Positions 32,699 through 46,100 of a stretch of 64,000 nt of DNA are shown one piece after another. The notes under the pieces were generated by a model. That model did not search any database and had not been told where the DNA came from. It saw nothing but the letters and a program-made list of their open reading frames with translations. Every line of letters begins with the position of its first letter. The stretch's first letter is position 1. The DNA comes from Phoronis australis (taxonomy: Eukaryota > Phoronida > Phoronidae). The stretch covers positions 1 to 64,000 of the forward strand of contig NMRA01000392.1 in the NCBI GenBank assembly GCA_002633005.1. The letters run 5' to 3'. Position numbers and translations under genes: made by a program.

Positions 32699-33183
32699 AC
32701 TAGTGGAACACTTTTAAAACCTAAAAATGGTTGTCAAGGCAACTTACGTATAGAATCATGAAAATAACATGTTCAACACTATAAAAGCTGCGTCCACCTA
32801 ATGCAATGGATTTCCATAAATTAATAACTAAAGCCATAGTTTTATGACAGGCATGTCAAAACCAGCAGCACTTGTTTGAAAATCAAAGCAAATAAGCCTG
32901 TCACTTACTTGTTCTGTTGCATAAAAACTACTACTTAAAATGCACTATACACAACGAAATTAAATGAATAAATCAAATACTATTTTAGTTTTAGGCATGC
33001 CATAAATACCAATAGCTGTAGCATATTTTTTCAACTCCAATACAGGATTAGTGTGACAGCGTATCGGAAGCGTTCAAGGAAAGACCGGTGGTGCTGTTAT
33101 AGTAGAGGGTTCACAATAGTTTTCTGGATTGAAAACACAAATCTTTTGTATTAGTTTTTGGCGCAAAAAATGCATTCTTTCTA
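32699..33183 (-). other. stum intron; nothing recognised
   Basis: Non-coding AT-rich stretch between the SINE and the foldback element. Confidence 0.5.
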
Positions 33184-33197
33184 AGATATGTTGTATT

Positions 33198-33492
33198 ACT
33201 AAATAATTTCATAAGGTTGATAGAGAACACATAGATTAATTCTTATTGACACAACAAAGCAAAAACGCTGTACCTTGACAGTTTCGGCTACTCACAGCAG
33301 CCATCTTCTATGTTCATAACTGGCTCAGTTATGAACAGAGACGATGGGGAGTATAAATTGTGTAAAATTTGGAACAGTGTCATCACCTCGCCACCTAGTG
33401 TCCAATAGCTTCCGAAGATGGCTGCTGTGAGTAGCCGAAACTGTCAAGGTACAGTGTTTTTGCTTGGTTGTGTCAAAAAGAATTAATCTATG
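33198..33492. mobile_element. Foldback element with ~80-bp arms and 14-bp flanking direct repeat
   Basis: Arms 33230-33308 and 33414-33492 are inverted copies (shared cores ttgacagtttcggctactca and its complement, cagcagccatcttc), separated by a ~105-bp loop. The direct repeat agatatgttgtatt flanks it (33184-33197, 33493-33506). A 14-bp duplication is long for a DNA transposon and closer to retro-type insertion, so the class is open. No coding. Confidence 0.7.
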
Positions 33493-33506
33493 AGATATGT
33501 TGTATT

Positions 33507-35653
33507 GTATCCCGCCTTTGCATGTCGCCACGGTTACACACACGGTCGTCTGCAAATTACGGGGATGCTTCCTACGGCCCTGTGAAGTAGGGCTACCTGA
33601 ACGAAGTTTGTTGAAACTCTTACAGTGTACGCTTCAGTTTTTATCGAAGCAGTAATGGTGACTTACAGTTGCAATTTGCCCTGTTTAGTTGAATAAAAAG
33701 CACGAAAATCGAACGCTCCCTTTACTTTCTTAAAATCGGTCTCATAATATCCCTTACCATGACAGGATTCTATCTTCGTTACCAACTCAAGTCAAAGGCG
33801 TTACGAATGTGCTCCATTTTCAAATAATTCGCAATTTTAGGCTTAGTCATGCACTCCCAACACTCTGAATCGTTTTTGAATCGCTGATGGTTTCGATGTT
33901 CTTATTGGTAAGCAAATAGAATCATATCGCAGCAAGGTGTTATTACTTTGAGTTTATAAGAACAAGATGACTAACTAGATTTTCGTTTTCAACCAGCTAA
34001 ACAGGGCGCAATGCAGCTTTAAAAACAGACTGTGCAAAAGCTTAATACTATTCTTTTCCATTATTTTAACGGAATCTTTCACTTCAGTTTGGCCTGTTCA
34101 CAAAATTGTTAAAAATCCTACAATTTTCGACAGATTATATACCAGGGTACATGTTTCCAACCAGTCGGAAGCGCAAATGTTGTACGCACGTCGTTATTAA
34201 CTGCTAACCAGGCGGTATAACATTATTTCTGCTTTCAGCCTACAATGTACGTACAATTGGTTCGTTTTTGCCGTCTTCAGTCATAAACAAATTCAAGGGG
34301 TTGTATGCCGTTAAAATTGCAAGACACGACTGTCCTTTATAGACATCTCAACCCCTGTGCTTTTTGCGTAGTTTCAACGCTTTCGCTGTTTTTGTTGTGA
34401 TACCAAGTACCGTCAAAATACAACTCTTTTCTTGCCAATTGAAAATATATGCCAAAATCTCGCCCAACGCGATTTGTTTTGTCAGTGGAAAAGTTGATTA
34501 CTGATATTGCTCGATAAAACAAGTGGAGACCGGGCGGGGATTACGAAAATGGTGACGGAGGTGCGACACTCGTTTTTCACTGCGACCAGTTGGCCTGTTC
34601 TACGTGTTGCTATGTAATTTTTAGAAAAATACTATGGTAAGTTCGAAAAAGGTTGACAAAAATGAGTCAAACTAGAGCTACAACTGAGCGTACTACGACC
34701 TTCATAGACCGCGCCCTAGTGCCGTTATCATTATTTTACAGGTATTTGTAGAAAACATTAGGTCACCTTTTTTGGAGCAGCGCGTTGGCAGAATAACGTG
34801 CTCTAGTTCAGGCTACAAACCCATCCCGCAAAAATGTATATTCTCAAGTCATTACCAACACGAATATACCCCGGCCTACACTAAACAGTTCTCGGCGGTT
34901 AGAAACCATGTTTAAGGTGTAAGCGGAAAGACAAATTAGTAACACTCGTTAGTACTCAAGGTTAAAAATATCCTAGGCAGGTCTTGTAAGTCTTTTCGTT
35001 TGTGCTCGTACGCCGCGGTAATATTTCTTGAACGTATTGGAAAAGAGTTACCTACGAAGTTATCATTTTGATTCCTTCTCTGAAAACACTTTGTCCGTCA
35101 CCTCTGCAGGCAATGTACTAGTACGTTCGGAAAGTTGCACTTGATATTGAAATATGATCAGATTTCGATCAAAATTTTGATCAAACAATCCCAAATCTTA
35201 CAGCAATCGTTTGGTATTTCTGATGATGGTGGCTGTTAGGTTTTATCTTTGGTGGTTAACTACATTCATAACGTTGCTTGAAGTCGAATGCTCAGTTGAT
35301 TAAACATTAATTTAAAGCATTCACTATATATATGTGGGGACCGGAACCAGGCACTTGTTTGGAATTAAAACAATTATTGCAGTTCATTTGAAATGTTTGA
35401 GGCTTTTAGATTTTCTTTGTCAGCAAATGTATTGCTCTTGAACGGGACTTTAATCACAAAACTTAAGCTGGTTCTCAGCCGCCGGTCCCTGCGAGTGTGA
35501 ATCTCAATACATATGTACAACAAAACAGGTGTAAGGTCAACCATTGGCAAACACAGGTCGAAGAGGCCATAACGAAAATATTTCGCACATGGAATACCCG
35601 CGAAACTGAGGCATATGGAAAAACAAGTAACCAATCATTCGGACATGACTCAC
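33507..35653 (-). other. stum intron 1, right part
   Basis: From the foldback element to the donor site of exon 1. No coding or repeat feature identified. Confidence 0.5.
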
Positions 35654-35861
35654 CTATGCCAGGTGCAACGAGATTAAAGAGGCACAAGATGAGCGCCACA
35701 GGGAGGGGTAACACAGGAATCGCATTATGCATGGGTCCGTGCCTTTCCTCAACATTTACAACTTCCCAGCGGCCAGTAGCACCGGAGTGATGAGTCAGCC
35801 CACGTTCTTCGGTTGCAGACGAACTCTGTCCCGCAATTTTTCCGTCTTTGGTCGACATCAT
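35654..35861 (-). CDS. stum: stum / SPEC3-family membrane protein, exon 1 with start
   Basis: Begins with ATGATG at 35861 (MMSTKDGKIAGQ...). The frame stays open upstream, but the leader from the double Met fits the family: a polar N-terminus, then HNAIPVLPLPVALILCLFN and LVAPGIG, the first hydrophobic segment, with the A-I-P-x-x-P-x-P-V-A motif typical of SPEC3/stum proteins. The donor is ATAG|gtgagt at 35654, phase 1, which joins exactly to exon 2 at 21031 to give APGIG-TLF. The 208-bp coding part plus the 180-bp exon 2 give about 129 residues, most of a typical ~140-residue protein. Minus strand, same direction as ERR upstream. No promoter motif recognised. Confidence 0.85.
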
Positions 35862-37603
35862 TTTCCACCAAAAAAGACAGTCGTGAGATATACACAGTCC
35901 TTGATAAACACTGCACAATCCAGCGTTCAACTCTGTGCGATTAAACTCCACGACAGATCACGCTCATTAAAATTCCTGCGTTATCTACTCTCTAGTCAGA
36001 TTAAGGTGACATCAACGAAAAACACTGGTTTTAAGACAACGAGGTACCATTGTTTAATGCTTTTAACACTCGAGCAATAATCTCTCTTTCGTCAAAGTTC
36101 CAGTGCCAAATGTGCAACCTCTCTTTGGAAGACGTTCTGCCAGTGCCAAATCAACAAAACCATACAGCGCGCACAGATCCCCAGGCCAACATATCCGAGA
36201 ATGACGGATTTCACCAACTGTCAGTCTCGACCAATCTGTCTTAACAGCATGCTGGTTAATGTTATTTGAGAGTTCATCAGTGTGTTGACTGCAAGGTTCA
36301 TCTCTATTTTAATCCATTGGCGGCATGACAGATTTGTTATGTTTTTCGATTCCCCCACCGACGTTGTCATAACCTGCAATGAGTGAGCAAGATTCGGTCA
36401 CGCCGTGAAGTTCTTGACAGCGGCGATCGACCGAATGTGAGGGAATTTGGGGCGAGCAGAAGCCGCGCCTCACGTTAATTGACGGACAGTAGTCCATTAG
36501 TAACTTCTGAGCTCGATTGATTGGCGCGATGTGGAGTTAGTGCATGAATTGAAAACATTAGCAGTCACTGACCCCGTATTCTTTCTGGAAAAAGTTAAAA
36601 CCCTGCAACGTTGCCAGTAATTTAGCTTGGAACTGTGTTTCATGATACACTGATCGAAAGCATGTGGAACTGCCAGTTATTTTAAGATTTTTACCACGTT
36701 TATAGTATCGGATTGAAAATTTCTTGTGGAGTAATGTGTTTTCACACTCATCAGAAACGTCAGTTGCAATATCCAGTCCACGAATGCACTTCGGGATTTA
36801 GCCGAATGAGCTCCATGCATCACCAAAACTAATACAAAGCGCCAAACATAAACTTGTACCTTTCTGCACGTAAAAACTGGTTTCTTCTACGCGTGCTGCG
36901 GTTACGACAAAGGTCATCTGTTCAACGTGTCAAGTAATCACGTTGAGTATTTTTAATTCTGTTATGACAAAAAGCATAGATGTATTTCGTCACTTTTTGA
37001 AACTCTAGTCGGTGGTGTGGTATTTTAAATGCCTTTTTCCAAAAAGCGAATACACCCGAGACGAGCAAAAACGAAGCGGACTTTTTTCATTCACCCATCG
37101 TTTGGCAAATCATGACATTTCAAACCTTGCTTACCCCATGCTTATGTGGGTACGTGCAGCTTTTCAAAAAAACGACATCTTAGCTTAAATTGGTGTGGAC
37201 ATGTGTCGTTTTTAGTTGGTGAGGGCAGGTCTCACATGAGTCCGGTTACTGAACAGAATCAACTATGGTTTTTTGCCTAGTCAGTGCCGATTGCCACTCC
37301 CGAGCAAAAGTCAACATCAACTGTATTTCTGATGCATATTATGGTCAGAAGCATGTTCTCGTTTCTTGCAAAATCAATAGCACCACCATTAAGATGCTCG
37401 CTCGATGGAAACGGCATGAACCAGACTAGCACTGAGAAACGTAGGGCATTCTTCTTTTGCATAACTTTGCATGCGATCTACAACCTTTTACAAAGCTGGT
37501 ATGCCTTGGGATCTTTCCGACAAGCAGTTTCATAGTTTTTATCAGACATTTGACGAAGCCCAGAGACAAACGAGTCTGGTGTTCACTATATGCTGGAAGA
37601 AAG
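35862..37603. other. Upstream region of stum; no gene recognised
   Basis: Expected to hold the stum 5' UTR and promoter, but no TATA box, initiator or CpG cluster could be assigned. Open frames are short and without motifs. Confidence 0.5.
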
Positions 37604-37607
37604 TTAA

Positions 37608-37640
37608 AGGAGAATTCCACCCAAAAAACCAAAAACTGAC
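37608..37640 (+). repeat. Possible end fragment of family-2 transposon
   Basis: TTAA (37604-37607) followed by AGGAGAATTCCACCC and AAAAAAC, matching the left terminus of the family-2 elements with one change. The sequence then becomes LINE-like, so only the terminus is left. Confidence 0.55.
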
Positions 37641-38750
37641 TCGATGGGAAAGATATTCCCTAAGGCTCACACGTGAACACCTTGGCTTGCTACTAGACCG
37701 TAAGCTTACATTTACTACTCACTGTCGCGAACTCGTTCATAAAGTACAAAAATTAATCGATCCAATTAGAATTGTCTCTCGTGATCTCAACTCCATGCAT
37801 TTTGAAACTCTGTTCAAGTCTTTTATACATCCACATCTAGATTACTATGACTTAATCTACCAATCAGCAAACGCAGGCATACTTCTTTAAGCAGCTTCAT
37901 CCAACACAATCAAGGTTCTAAATAGTCTCAACTGGAGCAAACTAGCAACCAATTGTAAACTCCACCTGTCCATACATTCAACATCTTAAACAACATGAAC
38001 AATTATTCAAACAAAATCCTCTTTGACTCCTACGAAAGACTTAACGTAAGACCACGACTGCGGCAAAGTTCCCTCAGTCAAGCCTTCAGGAGATCTGCGA
38101 TATTAACTTGCATTGACAACTGGATTTCCTTACCATCCAAAATAAAAGAAAGCACTTCAATCGTCCCTCTCAAAAATAACTTTAAACTGCATACCACTAC
38201 TCAAGACTTGCCAGTCCCAATGACATCATCCCAACTTCCTCGCAACCATGAAACAATCCCATACAGATAAAGATGCGGACTATTCCTCCTGTGGAGACAC
38301 TCATTTTTTCTCTGCTTCTGCGGTATGCGGGGAGCAGAGGGCACAGCTTTACCAGACACTCGAACAATACCCCAATCCTTACAAAAAATATTCAGATCTT
38401 CCTCAAATGTATATCAAAGTTTTTTTTCTAAATGCATGCAAAGAACTCGACCGAAATGAAAATAAGATTTTATCCGAAATAGTATCAAAATTTCTTTTTG
38501 ATATTAAATCTCTTTGTGTGAGTCGATAAAATCGTTTTCATGTAAAATAACTTAATGTGTATGAAAATGATTTATTTATATTCGTAATTATATGTCAGTG
38601 TAATCTTAACATCAGTTTATTAATTTATGTATTTGTGTATTATTGTATATAGATTTCTTTGTATTTATTTAACCCAGATACAACGCCTCTTGGCGCTTTC
38701 TGGGTCCGTATATTTATTGTACTGAATAATAATAAACATTCAAAAAAGTG
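37641..38750 (+). mobile_element. 5'-truncated LINE, RT C-terminal remnant and 3' UTR
   Basis: Plus-strand frames: LTREHLGLLLDRKLTFTTHC, KLIDPIRIVSRDLNSMHFET, SFIHPHLDYYDLIYQ (37660-37890), then after a frame change LFDSYERLNVRPRLRQSSLS, FRRSAILTCIDNWISLPSKI (37995-38270). The order 'YLG-type x-LDRKLTF..H', 'hPHLDY.D.IY', and '.R.S....WN.LP..I' is the C-terminal region after the RT of CR1/Jockey-like LINEs. A stop at 37888 and a frameshift kill it. The 3' UTR ends in ACTGAATAATAATAAA near 38745. Not the RNase H family at 1524. Confidence 0.75.
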
Positions 38751-38996
38751 GATTCATCTGACGTTTAGGAGTTGAACAAAATTATATTGGTAAACGTTGC
38801 ACAACTATGTAGTTCAGCCCGGAAAAACCACAAAAATCGCCCGGAGATCTTGTCATTTGCAGTAACGTGGACAACGATTCCATCATTTGTACACCTTCTT
38901 CGCACTTACACGTTGTATGTGTCAAAAGAGCTACGCAAATTCATTGCCTATTCCGAGATTTTGTCCTTCTTCAGTCCCGTTCTGAAGTTGCTGCCA
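38751..38996. other. Spacer between LINE remnant and transposon
   Basis: No feature recognised. Confidence 0.5.
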
Positions 38997-39000
38997 TTAA

Positions 39001-40985
39001 AGAGTCAGAATGCTACCCAAAAAAACAACCTATTTTGTATCAATTTAGATCGAGTAGTTCCACTCGATAACAGCAAGTTCAGTTGTTTTGCCTGACACCT
39101 AACGGCAGACGGGGGTGTTCAAATATTGACCGGTTCGAACGCAGTCTGTTGTTCGCAACACGCTTACTGGTGTCAAGTTATCGCTTGAATTCACCGTTTT
39201 ACACCAAGAAATCATCAAAATTCGATATAAACCCCATACAAATACATCGAGTTCTTGAACAAACGTGTTGTTTATTTTACTGTTACGGATTTATAGGTAT
39301 TTGAACGTACCCGTAGCCTACAGAGTTCGGGAGTACATGACGACGTTCTGTCGTTCAGCAAACTTTTCAGACGTGAGGGGTGCTGAGCGTGCGACAACAT
39401 CTGGCTCCTTTGTTAACTGCCCAGCATAGTCTTTTGTCCTGTATGATAACAATCACTCAGGCTTCAAAGGGTTACTGAAACCTGGTAGAACGAGGCCTAG
39501 TTCCAACACCGGGTAGAGGTTTTCATCAACAATGAATAAACAAGGTAACCGAAGTGTCGTGTTTTCACCGTTTGTTAATAAGCATTTTATCGGCATTTGT
39601 ACTCGTTCCATGAAAGATTTATCTTCGATTGAACTCCAGCAAACATTATTGCACCAAGAAGTCGAGAGGAACTCTCGAGCTGGTTTATTCAGTAAAGCCG
39701 CTCATTTTGGAAGTATTGACATGCGGCTTTTGAGGATTACTCGTTCTGGATTTACCCAAAAATGTATACGCATCACTGAGGAACGGATACCAGCGGCCCG
39801 TTAAATTAATAAAGTCGCACGCTCGGCGTAGCTGACTCTATAAGCGTGAACGCCAGCGTTTTTATGAAAATAACATTTCTCGAATTCGGTGGGTATACCA
39901 GTAGGCCTACTGAATCTTTTGCAATTGTACATACTAGTGATTCATTTTTCTTAACTCTTCAAAATCTTGTTTGTGTACCATTTTGCACAAACTCAAACGA
40001 TCGACTTCGTTTCATTACAGGAGATTTTTGGTACTAGTTGTGAGAACTAGCAGTCAAAATTGCAGATTATGTGGTTGCACGCTATTACCGAACGCGTATG
40101 AACACAGTCAAACCCAGTGCGCTCGTACGTAATCCGTTTGGACAGAATAGATTGTCTTAACTTCTGTTGTAGTTGGGCCATATTGGTGATTCAAAAACTA
40201 AACAGTATCAGCATTTGACAAGGGTTCAGAAATGCTATTGGTTACGTTCAAATATGTTATAAATTAACTTTCATTTTTAGCAGCACAGCCCAGTCAGGCT
40301 AGATACGATCTGAGTGGAGATTCGGCAATCATCGAACAAAAGAGCAGAGCCGGTCCTCCAACAGTAAATGCCAGAATGGGAGTTAATCAGACGTGTAAGA
40401 TGCTGGCTATAGGGGTCATCTTACCAACTTGTTGTTGGGCTATAGAATCGAACAAGTTGGCAGCAACGGGAAAACGCCGTAATGAGGCCAATTTACCATG
40501 GTCGATATCGCGGGGTTTGGGTCTATTTCAGTTGGTGATAAATTCAGTTCATTCTTCAGTGAAATACAGACGGGGGAACATAGCTGTGTGCTGTAGGCTA
40601 CTCTTAAACTTGCGATTTTTTTAATTCTAAACACACAGAACGCTTGTTACTCCCCACCAGTGGCTCGGGACCCGATCAGCAGGCCCGTCGCGGCCGCCGG
40701 GACTGGATATCACGAACATAAACCAGCTTAAGTTGGAAACTAAACCTCCAGTCACAAAACGAATATAATAGTGATCCAAAGAAATAATGCCTAGGTTAAT
40801 TAGCCACGAAACTGAAAATCTACTTACTTGTCGGGTGCCCCGAAGTCAGATTCCCCTTCTACAGAAACGTCAGGGCAACGCCGGTTGTACAGTAACAATG
40901 ATTTGAATCATGTATTTGTATACCTAAATAAAGATTCCCCTAACATGTGACCATAGCTTATAAAATCGAGTTATTGTTTCACAAC
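39001..40985. mobile_element. Family-2 THAP transposon, copy C, interrupted and cut short
   Basis: TTAA at 38997-39000, then a diverged left end (AGAGTCAGAATGCTACCC). 39001-39331 and about 40485-40985 match copies A and B (GACACCTAACGGCAGACG; cacacagaacgcttgttac; aataaagattcccctaac). Between them, about 1.15 kb (39332-40484) is absent from A and B. The copy stops at 40985, where the others continue with agctttctgtcagc; a poly-G run and N follow, so the end is probably an assembly artefact. The THAP and P2X7-like frames are not present in what remains. Confidence 0.75.
39332..40484. other. Extra segment inside transposon copy C
   Basis: Not in copies A and B. Contains a 90-codon frame (39532-39804, +; MNKQGNRSVVFSPFVNKHF...) that I do not recognise. 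No TIR or target duplication could be read at its edges, so it may be an insertion in C or a piece deleted from A and B. Confidence 0.5.
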
Positions 40986-41002
40986 GGGGGGGGGGGGGGG
41001 AN
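40986..41002. other. Poly-G run with N: probable assembly join
   Basis: 15 G, A, then N, exactly where transposon copy C breaks off. Adjacent sequence may not be contiguous in the genome. Confidence 0.85.
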
Positions 41003-43125
41003 AGGTTTCCGAACAGAAGGTTCACATTCCCGGCCCCCGCAACTTTCGGGCCGCCTACGCACATACAATCGCGCTTTGCCCATTTCCCCGAGGCAACATG
41101 TTGGGCCCCCCTTATGGTATCCTAGATCCGCCACTAAAGAGAATGATTAGGTTCCTTTCCGTGTTGTTTCAAATGAAATTGATCATCGGGACACTGCGGC
41201 TGGTACTTAGCGCTTTGTAATTTAGATGCCGGCTCTAGGTGTACTTGTCGAGCCATGTTGTCGGCGTGCACCATGAAATGTGGCCATGTACGTGACGACG
41301 GAGTCTTACAATGCGGTATGAAAGTATAAGAACCACGCAGCATTTAAGTCGAGCTAAAATCACTACTTCGGATAGAAGCAAGCAATAAACGCCATTAGGT
41401 CCATGATTCTATTGTATGTAGGAAGGGTAACTCGCCCGGGTACATTTCCAAAACATGTTTTTCTAAGATCGATGGTGCTGCACAGAGCTTATTTTTCGGC
41501 TCTTTTTATTTTTATTCTCCACATGTGGAATATGTTAAGCATGTCTTTTTGTATGCATTCTTAAGAGTAGACTTTTGCGGCCAAATGGTTTAAATATGTA
41601 CCTCATTTTTATCTAGTTACAAGGTTGGCAAAATCTCTAGTATGGTGCTGAAGAGGTTTTCCAAACAGTGCTCAGACCAACATTTTCAGTCAGTTTCTTC
41701 GAAAGGACACGTTGTTCTGCAATTATTTTCATATTGAAATGATATATTTGTACACTTGTCCATCGGCCCAATGCACAACATAAATATACATGTATAAACA
41801 AGTGCTATGCACACCCGTCAGCAACGCATAGTGTTCCTCTTTAGGATACGCAACGTACAAATTTCACAACTGAGAGGTTCATTTACAAGTTAATAAATTT
41901 AAACAGAGGATGGTCTGTCCACATGCCCTCACTTAGAAACGCAGCTTTAATTGAGAGAAAGCGTCGCAAACTAACCAAGCTATTAACACTAAAGTGTACT
42001 TAATCTTTATTCCAGTCGAGAAAACTGAAAAAAATACTTGTAGATATCGCACACACGCGCGCGTGTGTGTGTGTGTGTATGATCACAGGCTGCGCTGCTT
42101 GCAGTTTTGTACATTTTCAATCGTTCATTTGCATGTTTTCCGAACCGACGAGAATTAATATGCATTTTGTTGAGTAACTCTTTTCTCACTTTAAGTGCAG
42201 TGATTGTCAAGCAAAAGTTCACAGCAGAAAGTACTAGTTTCGTCTCTACAGGGACATCTTTCCACAGGAACGTTGTATTGAACAAAATGTGTTCAAAAGA
42301 AAATTCTGTCAAATATTCTATTTTTCTTTATATTTTCTTCTCGTGTCTGCACATACACGTTTCTCACTAGAAGCGACATCAAACATTTTTTGTAAAGTAT
42401 TTTGACATTTTTTTAACCGTTAATGCAATACACGAAGTGCAGAGCCTTATGAAACTTTCACCATAGCAATTTGAACCTCCATGAAACGACTGGTATCTCA
42501 AGTCTGACAAACACGAGCAACGACCTATTTCCGTCAACTTCCAGGATACCTCCGTTACCATGGATTGAATTTCTGAAATACCTATCAAAGTATGAACAGT
42601 AGTAGACCCATAAAACTATATACTAAATACATAGTGAAATTTAAAATCTTTGTTAATCACATAATCTGGCAACTTGATGTACTTAAAAGCAATGCTCAGA
42701 TGTTAGTAATCACGATTGCGTTTTTTCTAAAAAGATTATTATTCATGGATCGTGGAATTTTTCACAACACAATTTTTGCACCAAACTTGCAAATTCTGTT
42801 TCTTTATTATATTAGCAACATGTATAAACCTTTGTCTGGCATTTTCTTTTAAGAACTTCGCATTCAAAAATCAAAACTTTTTTCAACGAAATTCTCGGAC
42901 TAAAGGGCCTTTAAAAAGTCTCAAATACGCTTTCCTAGCTAACAGACGTTCACAAGTTTCATGTGGAAAATTAATGTTTGTAGAAATTACGGCAATCCCT
43001 GTGAAAAATAATGCTTTTTAGGATAAACGCACTCACATCGCGACATTATTACAGATTCTGCAGGTCTACTAAATACTTGTTACTTCAGAAATTCTGTCCT
43101 CGTTAAGGAAGGCATCCTATTACCT
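41003..43125. other. Intergenic; no gene recognised
   Basis: Contains a MITE-like end near 41130 (tagatccgccacta), a (GT)n/(CG)n palindrome-like microsatellite at 42051-42079, and at 42766-42860 a stretch resembling the left arm of the palindromic element at 57400 (aaacttgcaaattctgtttctt). Short frames only. Confidence 0.5.
42051..42079. repeat. CA/CG/GT dinucleotide repeat
   Basis: acacacgcgcgcgtgtgtgtgtgtgtg, self-complementary around the central CG run; potential Z-DNA former. Confidence 0.85.
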
Positions 43126-43187
43126 TACCACAGAGCGGAGCCCCTAACACTATCCATACCACAGAGCGGAGCCCCTACCACTATCCA
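43126..43187. repeat. 31-bp tandem duplication
   Basis: Two copies of taccacagagcggagccc...actatcca, starting at 43126 and 43157, with one or two differences. Confidence 0.9.
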
Positions 43188-46100
43188 CAAAACACCACGC
43201 AAAACTTCAGTGCAAACGTAGCACTGAATGGTTTCGCTTCGTAGAAACTGTTGTGCGGCCCGTGGCAAAAGTTAATTAGTTAGTGTTGGGACACACATCA
43301 CAGATGGACTGGGTTATGGCAATTGAAATTGCACTACTGTCCTATCGACCAGTAGCCGCAGCAGCAACTGATAAACCTACCACGCATTACATACACATGG
43401 TTATAGTTACTGGTATTTGTAATAAGAAAAATAACAGTATTTGTTGAATAAAATACAACACATCTCTCAAGAAACCAAACAGAAAAGTTTCACTAATTCA
43501 AAGCATCAACAACAGGATAACTATAAATAAAAACTAGGTGTTGTTTCCTATAATACATACGGGACAAGCTACAGGTTAGTTAAACTATACTTTCCACTTG
43601 ACCATGTTAAAGCTGAAAACCAGTCAGCTGCTACAAAGTTTTGATTAATGTCATCCCTTGATTCAATTTCTTCCTGGCTTTAGCTATAAGTAATTTCTGA
43701 GTTAGAGAAGGGCAGACAACTTAATTACAGTCCAGTCTCAATAACTGAATGGGACTGACCAGTGAAGGCCGTGGTCTCCAGCCTTGTCCACTGGAACTGT
43801 CAGTTATTCTCAATCACAGAAATCACTTCCAAGGTGAGTTTAGGAACTAATTGAGACCAGTTTGGCGACAGTGATCTAAATCAAAAGTTAGTTAACAGAA
43901 GCGGAGTTTAACCAGCTTTGATGGAATTCATGGTCTTGTAAATATAGCAAGCCGGACATTGAACAATGATTTCAATTACAGTAACAGTTCTGCACTTTGG
44001 ATGCCCTCTTCCACTTGGGAACTAAAGTTCTACAGACAGAAAATTAAATTTAGAGGTCATTTTTGTTGTGACCCATTCAAAGTTTTCAGGTACTACACTT
44101 TTTCGTGATGACGAAACATTCTCAATTTCCAGTCACTAATTACAACTTCTAATTATCGGGAAAACTGACTGCAATGTGAAATTAATGACACAATCAATTT
44201 TTCTAAATTACTTAATGGCTTCAGATGTTTTACATCCAATGGTGCATTTAGTCATGTCAATTGGAAGGGATGCGGTAGTTCCCTTCCCTTGACCTGGACA
44301 TATGAGCATTGGTTTACCCTATTACTATTCATGCAATCACAAGGCGGCAAAACAACCCAAAGCTACAGGTGAAAAAGTAGGACTGAGTACCAGTGCCTAG
44401 TCAAAATTAAAACCTTTCACCCAACAGCTGACTTTTAAATAGACAATTATTCACAACCTTTATAAGGGTACTCATATAACAGCAAGTGTTAAATAACTAA
44501 ATAACTTCAAACTATGAGCTGCACAAGCTTCTTGTAATTCTTTATAGGAAAAATTCGGATGACCTGCGTTTGGGACCTAATCTTTTTATTCCAATTCAAA
44601 CTCAAAATTATTTTTTACATTTTCTGTTCTACTTTTGGTATGAATGCAAGATAAGTGTCTATTATTTCATGCTCCACTATGTTATGGTTTACATGGACAA
44701 CTATGCAATTCTACTTTGCACTTGATAACCCCAACATTAAAGTCATCAGTTTGAGTCTGAAGTTGAGTTCAAGTTTGAAGCAAGAACCTAGCTGTCATCA
44801 AGTGCGAATTTGGACCACACAGTGGTTGGTATAACTCATAACATACTGAAGAACAGAACAATAAAGTTCATATTAAAAGAGAATGAAAATGCCAATGGCA
44901 TTTACAAATTACACCCCACTCACCCCCATCCAATGTAGACAGGGCATTACCATACCCTCTGTGTTTCCAATGCATTTAGTCTAATATGGTGGAAATAACT
45001 ACAGGCCCATTGCTTTCTAAAGATTCCCATGCCCAATTCACTAGTGCATGTCTTTATGAATAGGTTTGACTTACTGCTTGACTGGAATAAAGCACCTCAC
45101 TATTCTTATGGCATGATATTTTCCAGTTCAATTTAGACTAAAAAGATTAGATCCCAAGCACTAGATGAGTTCAGTGTTCAACCTTAACACACGATCAACA
45201 ACAAACTTCACCTGTATATACAGTAGGTGAATGAAATGGCTTACAAGACGCTTGTGCTATCTCTTAACTATGTTCCTTTATAAGGATGTATGATCCAACA
45301 ATCATGGAAATCTTCAGATCATTAGCCAGTAACAACATTTCAACAAGAAGCAACTACTCGCTTCACAATATAATTACAGATGTCAGAAATCAGTAGACAA
45401 ACAGCTGATCTAAATGGACTATACACAAACAATTTAATGCCCGGTGCATTGGCATCTTTGAAAACCACCCCTTTGGTTCACATTTTGGAGTGAAACCTTT
45501 TGTTTTGATCTTCAATAAATAAACACAGAACTATTAATTTGCCACAGGTTTGCATTTCAGCTTGATGATCTAATTACTACTGCATGGGGCTATGTTTTAT
45601 AATTGCAACAGACCAATATCAAAGGCTAAGTCAAACTGAGACCTTGACATTGGGAGTGAAAGGGTAGAATGAATTGTTTTCAAATTTTACAGATATGGCA
45701 ACATTTAAAGAGGCTATAAAGCCATGTTCTGTCCAAGAAGCAAACTTTTGATTTGGACCACTTATCACTATAAAACTGGTCACAACCTCTTCCTTATTAA
45801 TATGAGAAGTGATTTCTGGGTTTTCAAAGAACTACCAAGCAACAATTTGATATTGCTTGAGACCAGGCGCATAAAATGACAAGCAGTGACAAGTCAACTT
45901 TTAAAGCCTGGGGTCTGTTTCATGAAAAGTGACTTACAACTCAAGTCACAAATTTGGTCTTATGGTTCACATAAGTATTTCTGAAACACATTTGAGTCTT
46001 ACTTTAGCAAAATACAAAGTCTCTGACGGCTGTATAAATTATATTTAGGTTGTCATGTACTTAATAACTACAGGGACAAACCTTTAATCAGTGACTGTGA

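Noticed and set aside
35862-35951. Upstream in-frame extension of stum exon 1
   Set aside because: Open but without family similarity; the double Met at 35861 fits the usual short polar leader. It could still be 5' UTR.
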